Shown here: positions 50,352-64,000 of the stretch, piece after piece
How the letters are laid out: each line of letters opens with the position of its first letter
Position numbering within the stretch: position 1 is the stretch's first letter
NCBI RefSeq assembly: GCF_024346755.1
Contig: NZ_AP024861.1
Coordinates: 2,108,001-2,172,000, forward strand
Source of the DNA: Vibrio aerogenes
GTDB lineage: Bacteria; Pseudomonadota; Gammaproteobacteria; Enterobacterales; Vibrionaceae
Direction of reading: 5' to 3'
DNA length: 64,000 bases
Translations under genes and position numbers: made by a program
Notes under the pieces: generated by a model
What the model was told of the DNA's origin: nothing
Database searches by the model: none
The model's input: only the letters and a program-made list of their open reading frames with translations

Positions 50352-52616
50352 CTAGTGAACAGCTTCTTCCTTGGTTCCGATAAATACAAACGACAGTGAG
50401 TCTTTCTTAAGCTCCACCCTCACCGTACCGCCTTCCACAAGTGACCCAAACAACAACTCATTTGCCAACGGCTTCTTCAGTTGCTCCTGAATCACACGAC
50501 TCATCGGACGGGCTCCCATTTCTTTATCGTATCCTTTCTTAGCCAGCCAGGATCTGACATCTTCTGATACTTCAAGAGAGACGCCTCTGGAGTCAAGCTG
50601 AGCCTGAAGTTCAACAATAAACTTGTCAACAACCTGATGAATGACATGCTGATCTAATGTATTGAACCAGATGATATTATCAAGACGGTTTCTGAATTCA
50701 GGACTAAACACTTTCTTAATCTCAGACAGAGCATCATGAGAATGATCCTGCTCAATCAGACCAATTGATTTCTTCACAGTTTCAGCAACACCCGCATTCG
50801 TCGTCATCACCAAAATAACATTGCGGAAATCAGCTTTACGGCCATTGTTATCTGTGAGTGTCCCGTTATCCATCACTTGCAGCAACAGGTTAAAAATATC
50901 CGGGTGTGCTTTTTCAATTTCATCAAGTAACACAACAGCATGCGGATGTTTAATCACTGCATCGGTCAGCAAGCCCCCCTGATCATATCCGACATATCCA
51001 GGAGGCGCACCGATTAAGCGGCTGACAGAGTGACGCTCACCATACTCAGACATATCAAACCGAAGCAATTCAATACCCAATAGTTTAGCCAGCTGTAAGG
51101 TCACTTCTGTCTTACCAACCCCCGTTGGTCCTGCAAATAAGAACGAACCAACAGGCCGGTTTTCAGCCCCCAAACCTGCACGGGAGAGTTTAATCGCCTC
51201 ACTTAACGCTTCTATAGCCGTATCCTGTCCAAAAACCATCATCTTCATTTTGCGATCTAATGACTGGAGAACATCTTTGTCTGACGACGACAAAGATTTT
51301 TCAGGAATACGAGCCATTTTGGCAACCATCGCCTCAATGTCAGAAACACCGACGGTTTTCTTTCTGCGGCTGACAGGCATCAGACGTATGCGGGCACCGG
51401 CTTCATCAATGACATCAATCGCTTTATCCGGCAAATGTCTTTCATTGATATATTTCGCGGACAACTCAACAGCAGCCCGCAGCGCTTTGTTGGTGTAACG
51501 CACTTCATGGTGAGCCTCATACTTCGATTTCAGACCCATTAAGATTTTGGTGGTATCATCCAGAGAAGGCTCAACAATATCAATTTTCTGGAAGCGACGG
51601 GATAATGCCCGCTCTTTCTCAAAAATATTGCTGTATTCCTGATAAGTTGTCGAACCAATACAGCGCAACTTACCACTACTTAGCAATGGCTTGATGAGGT
51701 TCGCCGCATCAACCTGACCACCGGATGCAGCGCCTGCACCAATGATCGTATGAATTTCATCGATAAAAAGAATGGTGTTCTTCTCACCTTCAAGCTGTTT
51801 GAGAATGTTCTTAAAACGTTTCTCAAAATCGCCCCGATATTTCGTTCCCGCAAGCAAAGAACCAATATCAAGAGAATAAATCACGCTATCCTGAATCACT
51901 TCCGGCACTTGTCCTTCAACAATACGCCAGGCGAGTCCCTCTGCGATAGCGGTTTTCCCGACGCCGGCTTCTCCAACGAGCAACGGATTATTTTTACGCC
52001 GACGACACAAGACCTGAATGGTTCTTTCCAGTTCAGGATCCCGCCCAATCAGTGGATCAATATTTCCCTGCTTGGCAAGATTATTTAAATTCGTGGCAAA
52101 ATTTTCCAGGCGTTCTTCTGAAGGCACTTCATCTGAACCCTCACTACCAAACGATTCTGATGAGTCCTCTGAGGGTCCGGTGGTCCGGGTAATACCATGT
52201 GAAATGTAATTAACAATATCAAGGCGACTGATATCATATTTTTTCAGCAAATATGCCGCCTGTGATTCCTGTTCACTGAAAATAGCGACCAGAACATTTG
52301 CACCAGTAACTTCATTTCTTCCGGAAGACTGGACATGAAATACAGCCCGCTGCAACACCCGCTGAAAACTCAACGTGGGCTGGGTTTCTCTGGTTTCATC
52401 ACTTTCGGGGATTAATGGGGTCGTCTTGTCAATGAAAGCATCAAGTTCTGAACGTAATGCAGTGAGATCTGCTTTACAGGCAACTAAAGCTTCTTTCGCT
52501 GCACCATTTTCCAGCAATGCAAGTAAAAGGTGCTCGACAGTCATATACTCATGCCTTTTATCCCGGGCCCGGGCAAAAGCATTATTCAGACTCAACTCTA
52601 ATTCTTTGTTAAGCAT
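50352..52616 (-). CDS. clpA: ATP-dependent Clp protease ATP-binding subunit ClpA
   Basis: ClpA is the AAA+ unfoldase feeding ClpP. Starting at [14 protein letters not shown] (aaggagg 6-8 bases upstream) gives 754 residues. The N-domain (about 1-140) binds ClpS. The D1 AAA+ ring has [15 protein letters not shown] and the D2 ring [15 protein letters not shown]. The KSIGLIEQ segment in D2 is the IGL loop that docks into ClpP. It is downstream of clpS by 44 bases in the same operon. Confidence 0.96.
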   Translation of the reverse strand: MLNKELELSLNNAFARARDKRHEYMTVEHLLLALLENGAAKEALVACKADLTALRSELDAFIDKTTPLIPESDETRETQPTLSFQRVLQRAVFHVQSSGRNEVTGANVLVAIFSEQESQAAYLLKKYDISRLDIVNYISHGITRTTGPSEDSSESFGSEGSDEVPSEERLENFATNLNNLAKQGNIDPLIGRDPELERTIQVLCRRRKNNPLLVGEAGVGKTAIAEGLAWRIVEGQVPEVIQDSVIYSLDIGSLLAGTKYRGDFEKRFKNILKQLEGEKNTILFIDEIHTIIGAGAASGGQVDAANLIKPLLSSGKLRCIGSTTYQEYSNIFEKERALSRRFQKIDIVEPSLDDTTKILMGLKSKYEAHHEVRYTNKALRAAVELSAKYINERHLPDKAIDVIDEAGARIRLMPVSRRKKTVGVSDIEAMVAKMARIPEKSLSSSDKDVLQSLDRKMKMMVFGQDTAIEALSEAIKLSRAGLGAENRPVGSFLFAGPTGVGKTEVTLQLAKLLGIELLRFDMSEYGERHSVSRLIGAPPGYVGYDQGGLLTDAVIKHPHAVVLLDEIEKAHPDIFNLLLQVMDNGTLTDNNGRKADFRNVILVMTTNAGVAETVKKSIGLIEQDHSHDALSEIKKVFSPEFRNRLDNIIWFNTLDQHVIHQVVDKFIVELQAQLDSRGVSLEVSEDVRSWLAKKGYDKEMGARPMSRVIQEQLKKPLANELLFGSLVEGGTVRVELKKDSLSFVFIGTKEEAVH

Positions 52617-52660
52617 CGGGGCCTCCTTAAGGAACAACATCTCGGTTGTTCTGGCAAGTA

Positions 52661-52981
52661 CTAAGCTCGCTCCATGATACAAAGCAATGGGTGCTCGTGT
52701 TCCCTCGAATAAACAGTAACCTGTGCTACCTTCATCTCAGCAACTTCAGCAGTAAATGTTCCACATACGGCTTTACCTTCGTAGTGGACTTTCAGCATGA
52801 CTTGTGTCGCTTGATCTGCATCCATGGTAAAAAAACGTTCAAGGATCTCAATGACAAAGTCCATCGGTGTATAATCATCATTCATCAGAATAACATTGTA
52901 CATAGATGGTGGCTGAACTGCTGTTTTTTCTTTCTCCAGTAATTCTGAGTCTGGAGCCACCCATTCAAAATTTTTACTCAT
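52661..52981 (-). CDS. clpS: ClpAP adaptor ClpS
   Basis: ClpS recognises N-terminal Leu, Phe, Trp or Tyr and delivers these substrates to ClpAP. The ATG at [13 protein letters not shown] gives 106 residues. [20 protein letters not shown] (about 36-55) forms the N-degron pocket, with the conserved NDD and the pocket-lining residues. [13 protein letters not shown] near 82 is the other side of the core. The N-terminal tail, needed for full delivery, is present. clpA follows. Confidence 0.95.
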   Translation of the reverse strand: MSKNFEWVAPDSELLEKEKTAVQPPSMYNVILMNDDYTPMDFVIEILERFFTMDADQATQVMLKVHYEGKAVCGTFTAEVAEMKVAQVTVYSREHEHPLLCIMERA

Positions 52982-53440
52982 AACGATAACGGCTGAATCT
53001 GAGAGTTTTCCAGTTAGATTAATATTTGTGAACCTCTGGCAACAAAAATGGTTTTTATAGCCAACTGATATGACATTCTTAGTCGCTGAAGCGAAAAACA
53101 TCTCATACTTAGAGACTAATCTACCAATTGTATCGCTGCAAATAAAAGATTGCTATCGACTTAACAACTTTAATGCTGCTGGATAGCCAATCACAGAAAT
53201 ATTTCACTGATAGTTATAGAAATGTAAACACTAACGCAATTTGTTGCAAAGATATCGATGTTTATTCACTTTCATCATTGACTGTGGAAGCTGATTGACT
53301 AAATTTGCTTAAGTAGTGGCGCGTTAATTTGGCAGCAGCGCTAAATTAAAGTTCACAAACCAGCATGAAAATATTCCTGTTTTTACGGGAATTATTTTTG
53401 TCGACAACATCAGTAATAAAATGCATGAGGGATGTAAAGC
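52982..53440. other. Divergent intergenic region, clpS / cspD
   Basis: 459 bases carry the promoters of both genes and an apparent long cspD 5' leader. No gene is visible. A hairpin with T run lies 48 bases before cspD (see the separate entry). Confidence 0.5.
53373..53398 (+). terminator. Terminator-like hairpin in the cspD leader
   Basis: ATTCCTG pairs with CGGGAAT (one G-T pair) around a T-rich loop, followed by TATTTTTG. It lies upstream of the cspD start, so it would act as an attenuator or cold-responsive leader element if the transcript begins before it. Confidence 0.35.
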
Positions 53441-53662
53441 ATGGCTACCGGTAAAGTAAAATGGTTTAACAATGCCAAAGGATTTGGTTTTATCTGTGCA
53501 GACGGAGAAGACGGCGATATTTTCGCTCACTACTCAACGATTCAGATGGAGGGATACCGTACTTTGAAAGCAGGCCAACAAGTGTCATATGAAGTTGAAC
53601 AGGGACCTAAAGGCTTCCACGCCAGCAGTGTTATTCCTATTGAAGTTCAACAAGCAAAATAA
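53441..53662 (+). CDS. cspD: Cold-shock-like protein CspD
   Basis: A 73-residue cold-shock-domain protein; in E. coli CspD is induced in stationary phase and inhibits replication rather than responding to cold. GKVKWFNNAKGFGFICADG (RNP1), DIFAHYSTI (RNP2) and QGPKGFHASSV are all present. Divergent clpS-clpA matches the enteric order and is the reason to prefer CspD over other Csp paralogues. A strong terminator follows. Confidence 0.92.
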   Translation: MATGKVKWFNNAKGFGFICADGEDGDIFAHYSTIQMEGYRTLKAGQQVSYEVEQGPKGFHASSVIPIEVQQAK

Positions 53663-53707
53663 TAAAACGCTGCCAAACCCATAACATAGTTTGTTTTATA
53701 TGTTAAG

Positions 53708-53735
53708 TAACCCGCCTGAAGGCGGGTTGTTTTGT
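53708..53735. terminator. Terminator between cspD and icd
   Basis: AACCCGCC-TGAA-GGCGGGTT is an 8-bp GC-rich stem followed by GTTTTGT on the plus strand. The minus-strand side has less T but may also serve icd. Confidence 0.8.
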
Positions 53736-53752
53736 AATAAAGACCGGATGGC

Positions 53753-56309
<2,557 letters not shown>

Positions 56310-56999
56310 ATGTCTTTCTCATCCCGCAACAATTCTTCTTCAAATCAGCGCAGGAAAGACAATTCAGTCCAAAAGCAAAGTCGTAAAGGAAGTCAGAAGG
56401 GATACCATCATCGCACTCATTCAAAATATCGCAGCCGGGCCAGATCTCTTCCCCCTGAAAACAGGAAAGTTATTTTATTTAATAAACCTTATGACACATT
56501 AAGCCAGTTTACCGATGATGACCAACGCCGGACGCTCGCCGATTTTATACCGGTTAAAGATGTGTATGCTGCCGGAAGGCTGGATCGGGATAGTGAAGGA
56601 TTGATGGTATTAACCAATGACGGTATCCTTCAGGCACGCCTGACTCAACCCCGTTCAAAATCCCCTAAAACATATTGGGTTCAGGTTGAAGGTGTCCCAG
56701 AGGAAAAGGATCTGGATAAACTACGTCAGGGCGTGATTCTGAAAGATGGTCCGACCCTGCCCGCACAGGTTGATATGATCCCGGAACCAGCCATTTGGGA
56801 GCGTCACCCGCCAGTCCGGTACCGGGCAGCCATACCAACCACATGGCTTGCTGTGACGATTATTGAGGGCCGGAACCGACAGGTTCGCCGGATGACAGCC
56901 CATATCGGCTTTCCGACGCTCAGGCTTATCCGGTTTTCAATGGGGACAATGTCACTTGACGGGTTACAGCCAGGAGAGTGGAAAGAAATCAGCCTCTGA
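56310..56999 (+). CDS. rluE: 23S rRNA pseudouridine(2457) synthase RluE
   Basis: RluE isomerises U2457 in 23S rRNA. The 229-residue protein begins with a basic, Ser/Arg-rich extension of about 48 residues, then the RsuA-type catalytic domain without an S4 domain. [17 protein letters not shown] leads into [19 protein letters not shown] (about 88-106), with catalytic Asp in GRLDRDS, and [21 protein letters not shown] near 191 is the last family motif. Its stop codon lies in the loop of a hairpin shared with the convergent his operon. Confidence 0.92.
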   Translation: MSFSSRNNSSSNQRRKDNSVQKQSRKGSQKGYHHRTHSKYRSRARSLPPENRKVILFNKPYDTLSQFTDDDQRRTLADFIPVKDVYAAGRLDRDSEGLMVLTNDGILQARLTQPRSKSPKTYWVQVEGVPEEKDLDKLRQGVILKDGPTLPAQVDMIPEPAIWERHPPVRYRAAIPTTWLAVTIIEGRNRQVRRMTAHIGFPTLRLIRFSMGTMSLDGLQPGEWKEISL

Positions 57000-57010
57000 T
57001 GAGGCTGATT
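56987..57010. terminator. Hairpin over the rluE stop codon, before the his operon end
   Basis: AATCAGCCTC-tgat-GAGGCTGATT is a perfect 10-bp stem with a 4-base loop. The rluE TGA is inside the loop. It has only a weak T-rich tail on the minus strand (TTTCTTTCC), so it is a modest terminator for the his operon. Confidence 0.55.
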
Positions 57011-57035
57011 GAATCAAACGGTTAAAACAAGAGTC

Positions 57036-57664
57036 TTATTGATGTCGTTCTTTTAACTTATCAATCACATGACTCATTGATAGTTCCTGATCCTGAAGCA
57101 AGACCAGCAAATGATAGATCAAATCAGCAGATTCACAAATTAACTCCGCCTTGTCACCCGACGTCGCCGCAAGCGCGACTTCAACCCCTTCTTCACCCAC
57201 TTTCTGCGAAATACGTTTGGTGCCGCGGGCATATAAACTGGCTGTATAGGAGGATTGAGGGTCTGCACTTTTTCTGCCTGCCAAAAGCTGTTCAAGTTGA
57301 TGAAGCCAGACCATCTGGCTCTCTTCCTGCTGCTCTGAATCCCAACAGGTTGTAGTACCGGTATGGCAGGTTGGGCCAACCGGGTTCACTTTGACCAGTA
57401 ATGTATCCTGATCACAGTCGAGAGAGACATTCTTCAGTTGCAGCACATTGCCGGAGGTTTCTCCTTTTGTCCACAATCGCTGTTTACTTCTCGAATAGAA
57501 AGTCACCTGCCCGGTTGAAAATGTTTTTTCCAACGCTTCCGGATTCATATAACCCATCATCAGAACCTGACCCGAAATAAAGTCCTGAACTATTGCCGGG
57601 ATCAGGCCATCGACCTTCTCCCAGTTAATCCGGGAGACAAATGATTCCGCAGTCTGTGCAACAG

Positions 57665-57668
<4 letters not shown>
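57036..57668 (-). CDS. hisI: Bifunctional phosphoribosyl-AMP cyclohydrolase / phosphoribosyl-ATP pyrophosphatase
   Basis: The HisIE fusion carries out steps two and three of histidine synthesis. The N-terminal HisI domain (about 1-125) has [24 protein letters not shown] and CHTGTTTCW with metal-binding cysteines. The C-terminal HisE domain (about 130-205) has [13 protein letters not shown] and [12 protein letters not shown], an all-alpha pyrophosphohydrolase. It is last in the operon and overlaps hisF by 4 bases. Confidence 0.96.
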
Positions 57669-59163
<1,495 letters not shown>

Positions 59164-59799
59164 TTATCCTTGTACCTGTGAGAGAGTCAGGAAATTTTCG
59201 ATCAGCTTCGCGCCGGCCTTGCCTGAACGTTCCGGGTGAAACTGAACACCATAGTAATTGCCACTTTGAATTGCCGCACTAAATGGCGCGCCATAATCAC
59301 ACTGAGCGATGGTGTACTCACCAACAGACATGGCATAGCTGTGGACGAAATAAAAATACTGTCCTTCTTCTATGCCTTGAAACAGCGGGTGGCCCGGTGT
59401 TGCAGAAACCGTATTCCAGCCCATATGCGGGAGCGGTAAATCCCCGGTTTCCATCAGCCGAACTTCGCCCTGACACAATCCCAGGCAGGGAACCACATCA
59501 ACTTCGCTGGCTTTACTGCCCCTTTCCTGAGAAAGTTTGCCAAGCAACTGCATTCCCAGACAAATTCCAAGCAACGGTTTCTCAACCTGACTGACCAAGT
59601 CAATCAGCCCGCGTGCTTCAAGATTTTTCATCGCTTCGGTTGCCGTTCCGACACCCGGTAAAAACAGTTTATCGGCATCAAGCACCACGGAAGGTTCACG
59701 GGAAATCACCACCTCATATCCCAGACGTTCCACCGCAAATTTGACCGAAGAGACATTGGCACAGCCCGTATCGATAATCACGATTTTCTGATCATTCAT
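59164..59799 (-). CDS. hisH: Imidazole glycerol phosphate synthase subunit HisH
   Basis: The glutaminase subunit supplies ammonia to HisF. The 211-residue class I amidotransferase has the nucleophile cysteine in [13 protein letters not shown] (about residue 82), and the histidine and glutamate of the triad in [14 protein letters not shown] near 190. [11 protein letters not shown] is also typical. It overlaps the hisB stop by one base. Confidence 0.96.
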   Translation of the reverse strand: MNDQKIVIIDTGCANVSSVKFAVERLGYEVVISREPSVVLDADKLFLPGVGTATEAMKNLEARGLIDLVSQVEKPLLGICLGMQLLGKLSQERGSKASEVDVVPCLGLCQGEVRLMETGDLPLPHMGWNTVSATPGHPLFQGIEEGQYFYFVHSYAMSVGEYTIAQCDYGAPFSAAIQSGNYYGVQFHPERSGKAGAKLIENFLTLSQVQG

Positions 59800-60872
59800 T
59801 ACAGCACTCCTTTACTGCTGGGCAGCTCGTTTCCTTCCACTTTCACGGCTTGTCTCAGTGTTCTGCCAAATGCTTTAAACAGACTTTCAATAATATGATG
59901 ATCATTTTTACCGGACGACGAAATGTGTAGTGTGCATGCCATCGCATCGGCAAAAGAGCGGAAGAAGTGATAAACCATTTCTGTAGAAAAGTCCCCGACC
60001 TGTTCCCGGCTGAATTGTGCATCAAACTTAAAATACGGGCGGCCTGAGATATCCAGCGCACATTGGGCCAGACATTCATCCATTGGCAGTGTAAAACCAA
60101 AACGTCCGATACCGCGTTTATCGCCAAGGGCTTCTTTCAGCGCCTGTCCCAGTGCCAGCGCCGTGTCTTCAATTGTATGGTGATCATCAATATGTAAATC
60201 ACCCGTCACTTTCAGGCGCAGCTGAAAACCACCATGGGTGGCAATCTGGTCAAGCATGTGGTCAAAGAAACCAAGCCCGGTATCAATCGCTGTACCGGTA
60301 CTTTCATCCAGATTGACTGCCACAAAGATATCCGTTTCTTTGGTTTTACGGGTCACTTCTGCCGTGCGCGGCTGCATCGTCAGCAACTTGACGATATCCG
60401 GCCAGCTCATTTTTTCCGGATCATACTGAATGCCACGGAGGGCCATATTTTCTGCCAATTGCATATCTGTGACACGGTCACCAATAACTGCTGATGTTTT
60501 AAAATCAACCCGCCCATCCTGCAGATAAGGTTTCACCAGTCCAAGCTTCGGCTTACGGCAGGTGCAGTTGTCATGATCAAAGTGAGGACAAATCAGAACA
60601 TCGTCGAATACTACGCCCTGAGAGGTAAAAATATCCATCATCATCTGATGAGGTGCATCAAAATCAGCCTGTGGATAGCTGTCTGTTCCCAGACCATCCT
60701 GATTCGTCACCATCACTAACCGGTAACCGGCTTCCTGTAAAGCCAGTAGTGCCGGAATAACACCCGGTTCAAACTGGAGTTTATCCAGCCGGTCGACCTG
60801 AAAATCAACCGGGGGCTCAACAATTAACGTGCCGTCCCGATCGATAAAAAGAATTTTTTGCTGCTTACTCAC
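59799..60872 (-). CDS. hisB: Bifunctional histidinol-phosphatase / imidazoleglycerol-phosphate dehydratase
   Basis: HisB catalyses steps six and eight of the pathway. The 357-residue fusion has an N-terminal HAD phosphatase (FIDRDGTLI, about 9-17; zinc loop [17 protein letters not shown] near 93) and a C-terminal IGP dehydratase from about 168 on, with [29 protein letters not shown] and [15 protein letters not shown], the repeated manganese-binding histidines. Such fusions are typical of gamma-proteobacteria. Confidence 0.96.
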   Translation of the reverse strand: MSKQQKILFIDRDGTLIVEPPVDFQVDRLDKLQFEPGVIPALLALQEAGYRLVMVTNQDGLGTDSYPQADFDAPHQMMMDIFTSQGVVFDDVLICPHFDHDNCTCRKPKLGLVKPYLQDGRVDFKTSAVIGDRVTDMQLAENMALRGIQYDPEKMSWPDIVKLLTMQPRTAEVTRKTKETDIFVAVNLDESTGTAIDTGLGFFDHMLDQIATHGGFQLRLKVTGDLHIDDHHTIEDTALALGQALKEALGDKRGIGRFGFTLPMDECLAQCALDISGRPYFKFDAQFSREQVGDFSTEMVYHFFRSFADAMACTLHISSSGKNDHHIIESLFKAFGRTLRQAVKVEGNELPSSKGVL

Positions 60873-60902
60873 GGAAGTATCCTTTTCATTGTTAACAACA
60901 AA

Positions 60903-61952
60903 TTACTGATAGTAATTACGAATAAAAGTTAATGTTTTTTCACATTCTTCACGATTGCCCACACTGATCCGGACACAGTTTTCAATCGGGGAATTCCGTA
61001 AAATAATGCCGTTATCCCATGTCGCTTTAAATAAAGCATCACCATCGGGGAACTCAACCAACATAAAATTTCCCCACCCTTCATAAATTTTCACACCGGG
61101 AATCATGCCCAGCCCGGCCTGTAAATAAGCCCGGTTAGCATTTAAATCCAGCACCTGAAATTTCATTCTGGCTAAACCACTTTCCGATAATGCCTGACGG
61201 GCAATCTCTTCGACAGGCAAAGGCACCGGATAAGGTGCAATTACTTTTTGCAGTACTTCAATCAAAGCAGCGTTTGCCAGTGTAAAACCACAGCGGAGTC
61301 CGGCAAGTGCAAATGCTTTGGACAAGGTTCTTAAAATGGCCAGATGCTCAAACTCTGCCAGTAAGTCAACTACTGAAGCTTCCGGACAAAAATCAATATA
61401 AGCTTCATCAATCACGACAACCGCTTTATCACGGGTCATCTCAAGCAGAGTGATGATGTCTTCTTTGCTCACCAGATTTCCTGTCGGATTATTCGGACTA
61501 CAAACAAAAACGACTTTGACATCATTGAGGTTTTGTCCGATGGCCGTTAAATCGAGCTGCCAGTCGGGCTTCAGCGGCACAATCTTTCGTTCTACACCAA
61601 TCGTTTCTGCACTGATTGCATACATACCGTAGGTTGGCGGACAGAATAAAATGGCATCATCCCCCGGCTCACAAAAAGCCCGGATCAACAATTCAATCCC
61701 TTCATCCGCCCCACGGGTGGTTAATACCTGCCCAGCGGAGACGCCGGCATAAGCTGCATAAGCTTTAATCATGTCTTCCGGCTGACAACTGGTATATCGG
61801 TTCAGACGGGAAAAATTCAGCTGATATTCATTGTCAAAAGGAGATTCGTTGGCGTTCAGCCACACGTCACCACTGCCACCGATCCGTCTTGCAGACAAAT
61901 ATGGCGTCAGCGCCTGAACCTGTTTCCTTGCAAGTTTCATCACCATATTCAT
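60903..61952 (-). CDS. hisC: Histidinol-phosphate aminotransferase HisC
   Basis: HisC is a PLP-dependent fold-I aminotransferase converting imidazole acetol-phosphate to histidinol phosphate. In the 349-residue protein [12 protein letters not shown] lies near the N-terminus; PNNPTGNLV (about 154-162) and [10 protein letters not shown] contact PLP; and the Schiff-base lysine is in [15 protein letters not shown] (about 208-222). Its start overlaps the hisD stop by 4 bases. The alternative ATG at residue 4 or 5 cannot be excluded. Confidence 0.95.
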   Translation of the reverse strand: MNMVMKLARKQVQALTPYLSARRIGGSGDVWLNANESPFDNEYQLNFSRLNRYTSCQPEDMIKAYAAYAGVSAGQVLTTRGADEGIELLIRAFCEPGDDAILFCPPTYGMYAISAETIGVERKIVPLKPDWQLDLTAIGQNLNDVKVVFVCSPNNPTGNLVSKEDIITLLEMTRDKAVVVIDEAYIDFCPEASVVDLLAEFEHLAILRTLSKAFALAGLRCGFTLANAALIEVLQKVIAPYPVPLPVEEIARQALSESGLARMKFQVLDLNANRAYLQAGLGMIPGVKIYEGWGNFMLVEFPDGDALFKATWDNGIILRNSPIENCVRISVGNREECEKTLTFIRNYYQ

Positions 61953-63241
61953 TTCTCCTGTAATTTTTCTACCCGGATGGTGACCGCACGCTTATGAGCA
62001 TCCAGCCCTTCGGCTTCAGCCATTGTGACCACAGTTGGCGCTAATGCGGCCAAGCCGTCAGCAGTAAGCTCCTGAACTGTCATTCGTTTACTGAAATCAG
62101 CCAGTCCAAGGCTTGAATAGGTTCGGGTATAACCATATGTGGGTAAAACGTGATTCGTACCGGAGGCGTAATCTCCGGCTGACTCCGGTGACCATGCTCC
62201 CAAAAAGATGGAACCGGCGTTATCCAGCAATGGCAGTAATTCTCTTGGATTTCTGGTTTGAACTATCAGGTGTTCCGGCCCATAAAAATTTGAAATAGAC
62301 ACGGCTTGCGTCATCGATTCACAAATGACAATCAGACTGGATGCCAAAGCCTTTTCTGCAATCTCAGCACGGGACAAAAGTTGTAGCTGTTTTTTCACGG
62401 CATCAGAAACCTGATCAGCAATGACGGGAGAAGGAGTGACCAAAACTACCTGAGAATCAGGCCCATGCTCAGCCTGACTCAACAAGTCTGCAGCAATAAA
62501 CTCCGGGTCTGCCGCTTCATCAGCAATCACCATCACTTCAGATGGCCCGGCAGGCATATCAATCGCAGCACCGCGGAAGTCATTACTGACCTGTCGTTTC
62601 GCTTCTGTCACATAGGCATTACCCGGCCCGAATATTTTATCTGCTTTCGCGACAGTTTCAGTACCGTAAGCCATCGCTGCAACCGCTTGTGCACCGCCAA
62701 TATTATAGACTTCGTCAATACCACATAATTGTGCTACATATAAAATTTCATCCGCGATTGGCGGAGGCGAACACAAAATCACTTTCTGGCATCCGGCAAT
62801 TTGTGCCGGCACGCCCAGCATTAAAACGGTTGATGGCAGAGGCGCACTCCCACCCGGAATATAGAGACCGACTGTATTGACCGGACGGGTCACCTGTTCA
62901 CACACCACACCGGGCATCGTTTCAAGCTTAACCGGTTGTGGAATCTGTGCCCGGTGAAATTTTGCAATATTGTCGTAAGCCTGTTCCAGCGCCTGAATCA
63001 TTTCCGCAGATAAACGCGATGCCGCAGCCTGAATTTCGTCACCGGACACACGAATAGAGCCGGGAGCGACCCCATCAAACTTCAGGGTTAATTCTTTTAG
63101 TGCCTTATCGCCATCGGCCTGTACAGCAGAAATGACCTGCTCTACCGCAGAAGTAATACTCTTGCCTTCAGTAATTGCCGGCCGTTCCAGTACCGAGACA
63201 CGTTGTTCTTTACTCAGGGATTGCCAAACTACAGTTCTCAT
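61949..63241 (-). CDS. hisD: Histidinol dehydrogenase HisD
   Basis: HisD performs the last two steps, oxidising histidinol to histidine with NAD. The 430-residue zinc enzyme has [58 protein letters not shown] with zinc ligands, and [11 protein letters not shown] with catalytic Glu-His. It follows hisG after 5 bases, so the two are coupled. Confidence 0.96.
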   Translation of the reverse strand: MRTVVWQSLSKEQRVSVLERPAITEGKSITSAVEQVISAVQADGDKALKELTLKFDGVAPGSIRVSGDEIQAAASRLSAEMIQALEQAYDNIAKFHRAQIPQPVKLETMPGVVCEQVTRPVNTVGLYIPGGSAPLPSTVLMLGVPAQIAGCQKVILCSPPPIADEILYVAQLCGIDEVYNIGGAQAVAAMAYGTETVAKADKIFGPGNAYVTEAKRQVSNDFRGAAIDMPAGPSEVMVIADEAADPEFIAADLLSQAEHGPDSQVVLVTPSPVIADQVSDAVKKQLQLLSRAEIAEKALASSLIVICESMTQAVSISNFYGPEHLIVQTRNPRELLPLLDNAGSIFLGAWSPESAGDYASGTNHVLPTYGYTRTYSSLGLADFSKRMTVQELTADGLAALAPTVVTMAEAEGLDAHKRAVTIRVEKLQEK

Positions 63242-63246
63242 TGCAA

Positions 63247-64000
63247 TTACTCCATCATTTTTTCAATTGGAAGGACCAGAATTGAACTTGCACCCAGTGC
63301 TTTTAACTGTTCCATTGTTTCCCAGAAGAGATTTTCAGAGCTCACAAGGTGTACGGCAACTTTGGATTGATCAGCAGAAAGTGGCAATACGGTCGGGTCT
63401 TCTGCACCAGGCAGTAATGCTTTAATTTCAGCCAGCTGACCAACCGGTGCATGCAGCATGATATATTTCGACTCTTTTGCCTGTTGTACGCCATGCATCC
63501 GGGTCAGCAATTTTTCAATCAGTGCGCTTTTTTCCGAATCAAACTCACCTGCCCGCTGGATCAGTGTGGCTTTCGACTCAAAAATGACTTCGACTTCTTT
63601 CAGACCATTTGCCTCAAGGGTCGCACCGGTTGAAACCAGATCAGCAATGGCATCAGCCAGTCCGGCCCTCGGTGCAACTTCAACGGAACCTGTCAGCATA
63701 CAGGTTGAGAAAGGAATTTCCTGTCTGTCCATATACGCCTTCAACAGATGTGGATAAGTGGTTGCAATTCGCATCCCGCTCAAATCCTGAGGCCCGTTAT
63801 AGGTGACATCTTTATCGACAGCGACAGAGAGACGGCATCCTCCAAAATCAAGCCGTCGCAATGTGACAAACTCATTTGGCTCATTACGGGCCTTACGATC
63901 CAGGCGAACTTCTTCCAGTTCATTTTCCCCAATGAAACCTAAATCGACCACGCCATCCATAATTAAGCCCGGAATGTCATCATCACGAACAAGCAATAAA
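63247..64000 (-). CDS. hisG: ATP phosphoribosyltransferase HisG, 5' end outside window
   Basis: HisG starts histidine synthesis by joining ATP and PRPP and is inhibited by histidine. About 250 C-terminal codons are present and the frame remains open through the window edge. Visible parts are [21 protein letters not shown], the ASxAT-type loop [12 protein letters not shown] near the middle, and a C-terminal regulatory ACT-like domain (long form), from about 170 residues before the end, containing [12 protein letters not shown]. It opens the hisG-D-C-B-H-A-F-IE operon; any his leader attenuator lies outside. Confidence 0.93.
   Translation of the reverse strand, partial: LLLVRDDDIPGLIMDGVVDLGFIGENELEEVRLDRKARNEPNEFVTLRRLDFGGCRLSVAVDKDVTYNGPQDLSGMRIATTYPHLLKAYMDRQEIPFSTCMLTGSVEVAPRAGLADAIADLVSTGATLEANGLKEVEVIFESKATLIQRAGEFDSEKSALIEKLLTRMHGVQQAKESKYIMLHAPVGQLAEIKALLPGAEDPTVLPLSADQSKVAVHLVSSENLFWETMEQLKALGASSILVLPIEKMME

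Noticed and set aside
53324..53530. A 68-codon minus-strand frame across the cspD start
   Set aside because: It is antisense to cspD's conserved RNA-binding motifs and has no support of its own.

Overview
The window looks like a chromosomal segment of a Vibrionaceae bacterium, probably Vibrio (inference). The supporting signs are a GEMM-type cyclic-di-GMP riboswitch in front of a tfoY gene, the cmoM-mukFEB block beside elyC, a monomeric NADP-isocitrate dehydrogenase beside cspD-clpS-clpA, an aat-bpt-infA block, a cysT-glyW-leuZ-glyW tRNA operon, and moderate AT richness. Most of the window is housekeeping sequence in familiar gene orders. I see no prophage, CRISPR array or complete insertion sequence.

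1-9.3 kb: an edge-truncated small membrane protein gene, a MazG-like pyrophosphohydrolase, a candidate sigma54-dependent small RNA whose terminator touches the end of that gene, btuCD (B12 uptake) and an unusual astE homologue. A GH30 glucuronoxylanase, a secreted SNase-like nuclease, an integrase N-terminal remnant, sbcB and lrgAB follow. 9.3-17.7 kb: cdd with a CRP/CytR-type promoter, purT with a PurR box, tpm, ihfA, pheST, a gene fragment, a dispersed 46-bp repeat, and four tRNA genes.

18-29.8 kb: a TIGR02647-type protein, an SDR-like protein, tdk, aspS, a DUF72 protein and cmoAB. Next comes a tightly overlapping three-gene operon: a lipoprotein with a retropepsin-like DTGA motif, an inactive-transglutaminase/multi-TM protein and an ATP-grasp ligase. 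A 52-codon membrane-peptide gene that has its own promoter and terminator follows, then rnz. 29.9-43 kb: cmoM-mukF-mukE-mukB, elyC, purR, the riboswitch with tfoY, and glgCA.

43-64 kb: topA, yciN, aroA, a glycine-zipper protein, aat-bpt (N-degron tagging), infA, clpS-clpA (N-degron degradation), cspD, icd and rluE. The his operon (hisG-D-C-B-H-A-F-IE) runs on the minus strand and is cut inside hisG by the window edge.

Three functional groupings recur. CmoA, CmoB and CmoM together make the wobble uridine modification. Aat, Bpt, ClpS and ClpA form a near-complete N-degron pathway. PurR and a PurR-box-bearing purT both lie in the window. The least explained items are the candidate sigma54 RNA, the retropepsin/ATP-grasp operon, the orphan membrane peptide, and the astE homologue with altered zinc-site residues.
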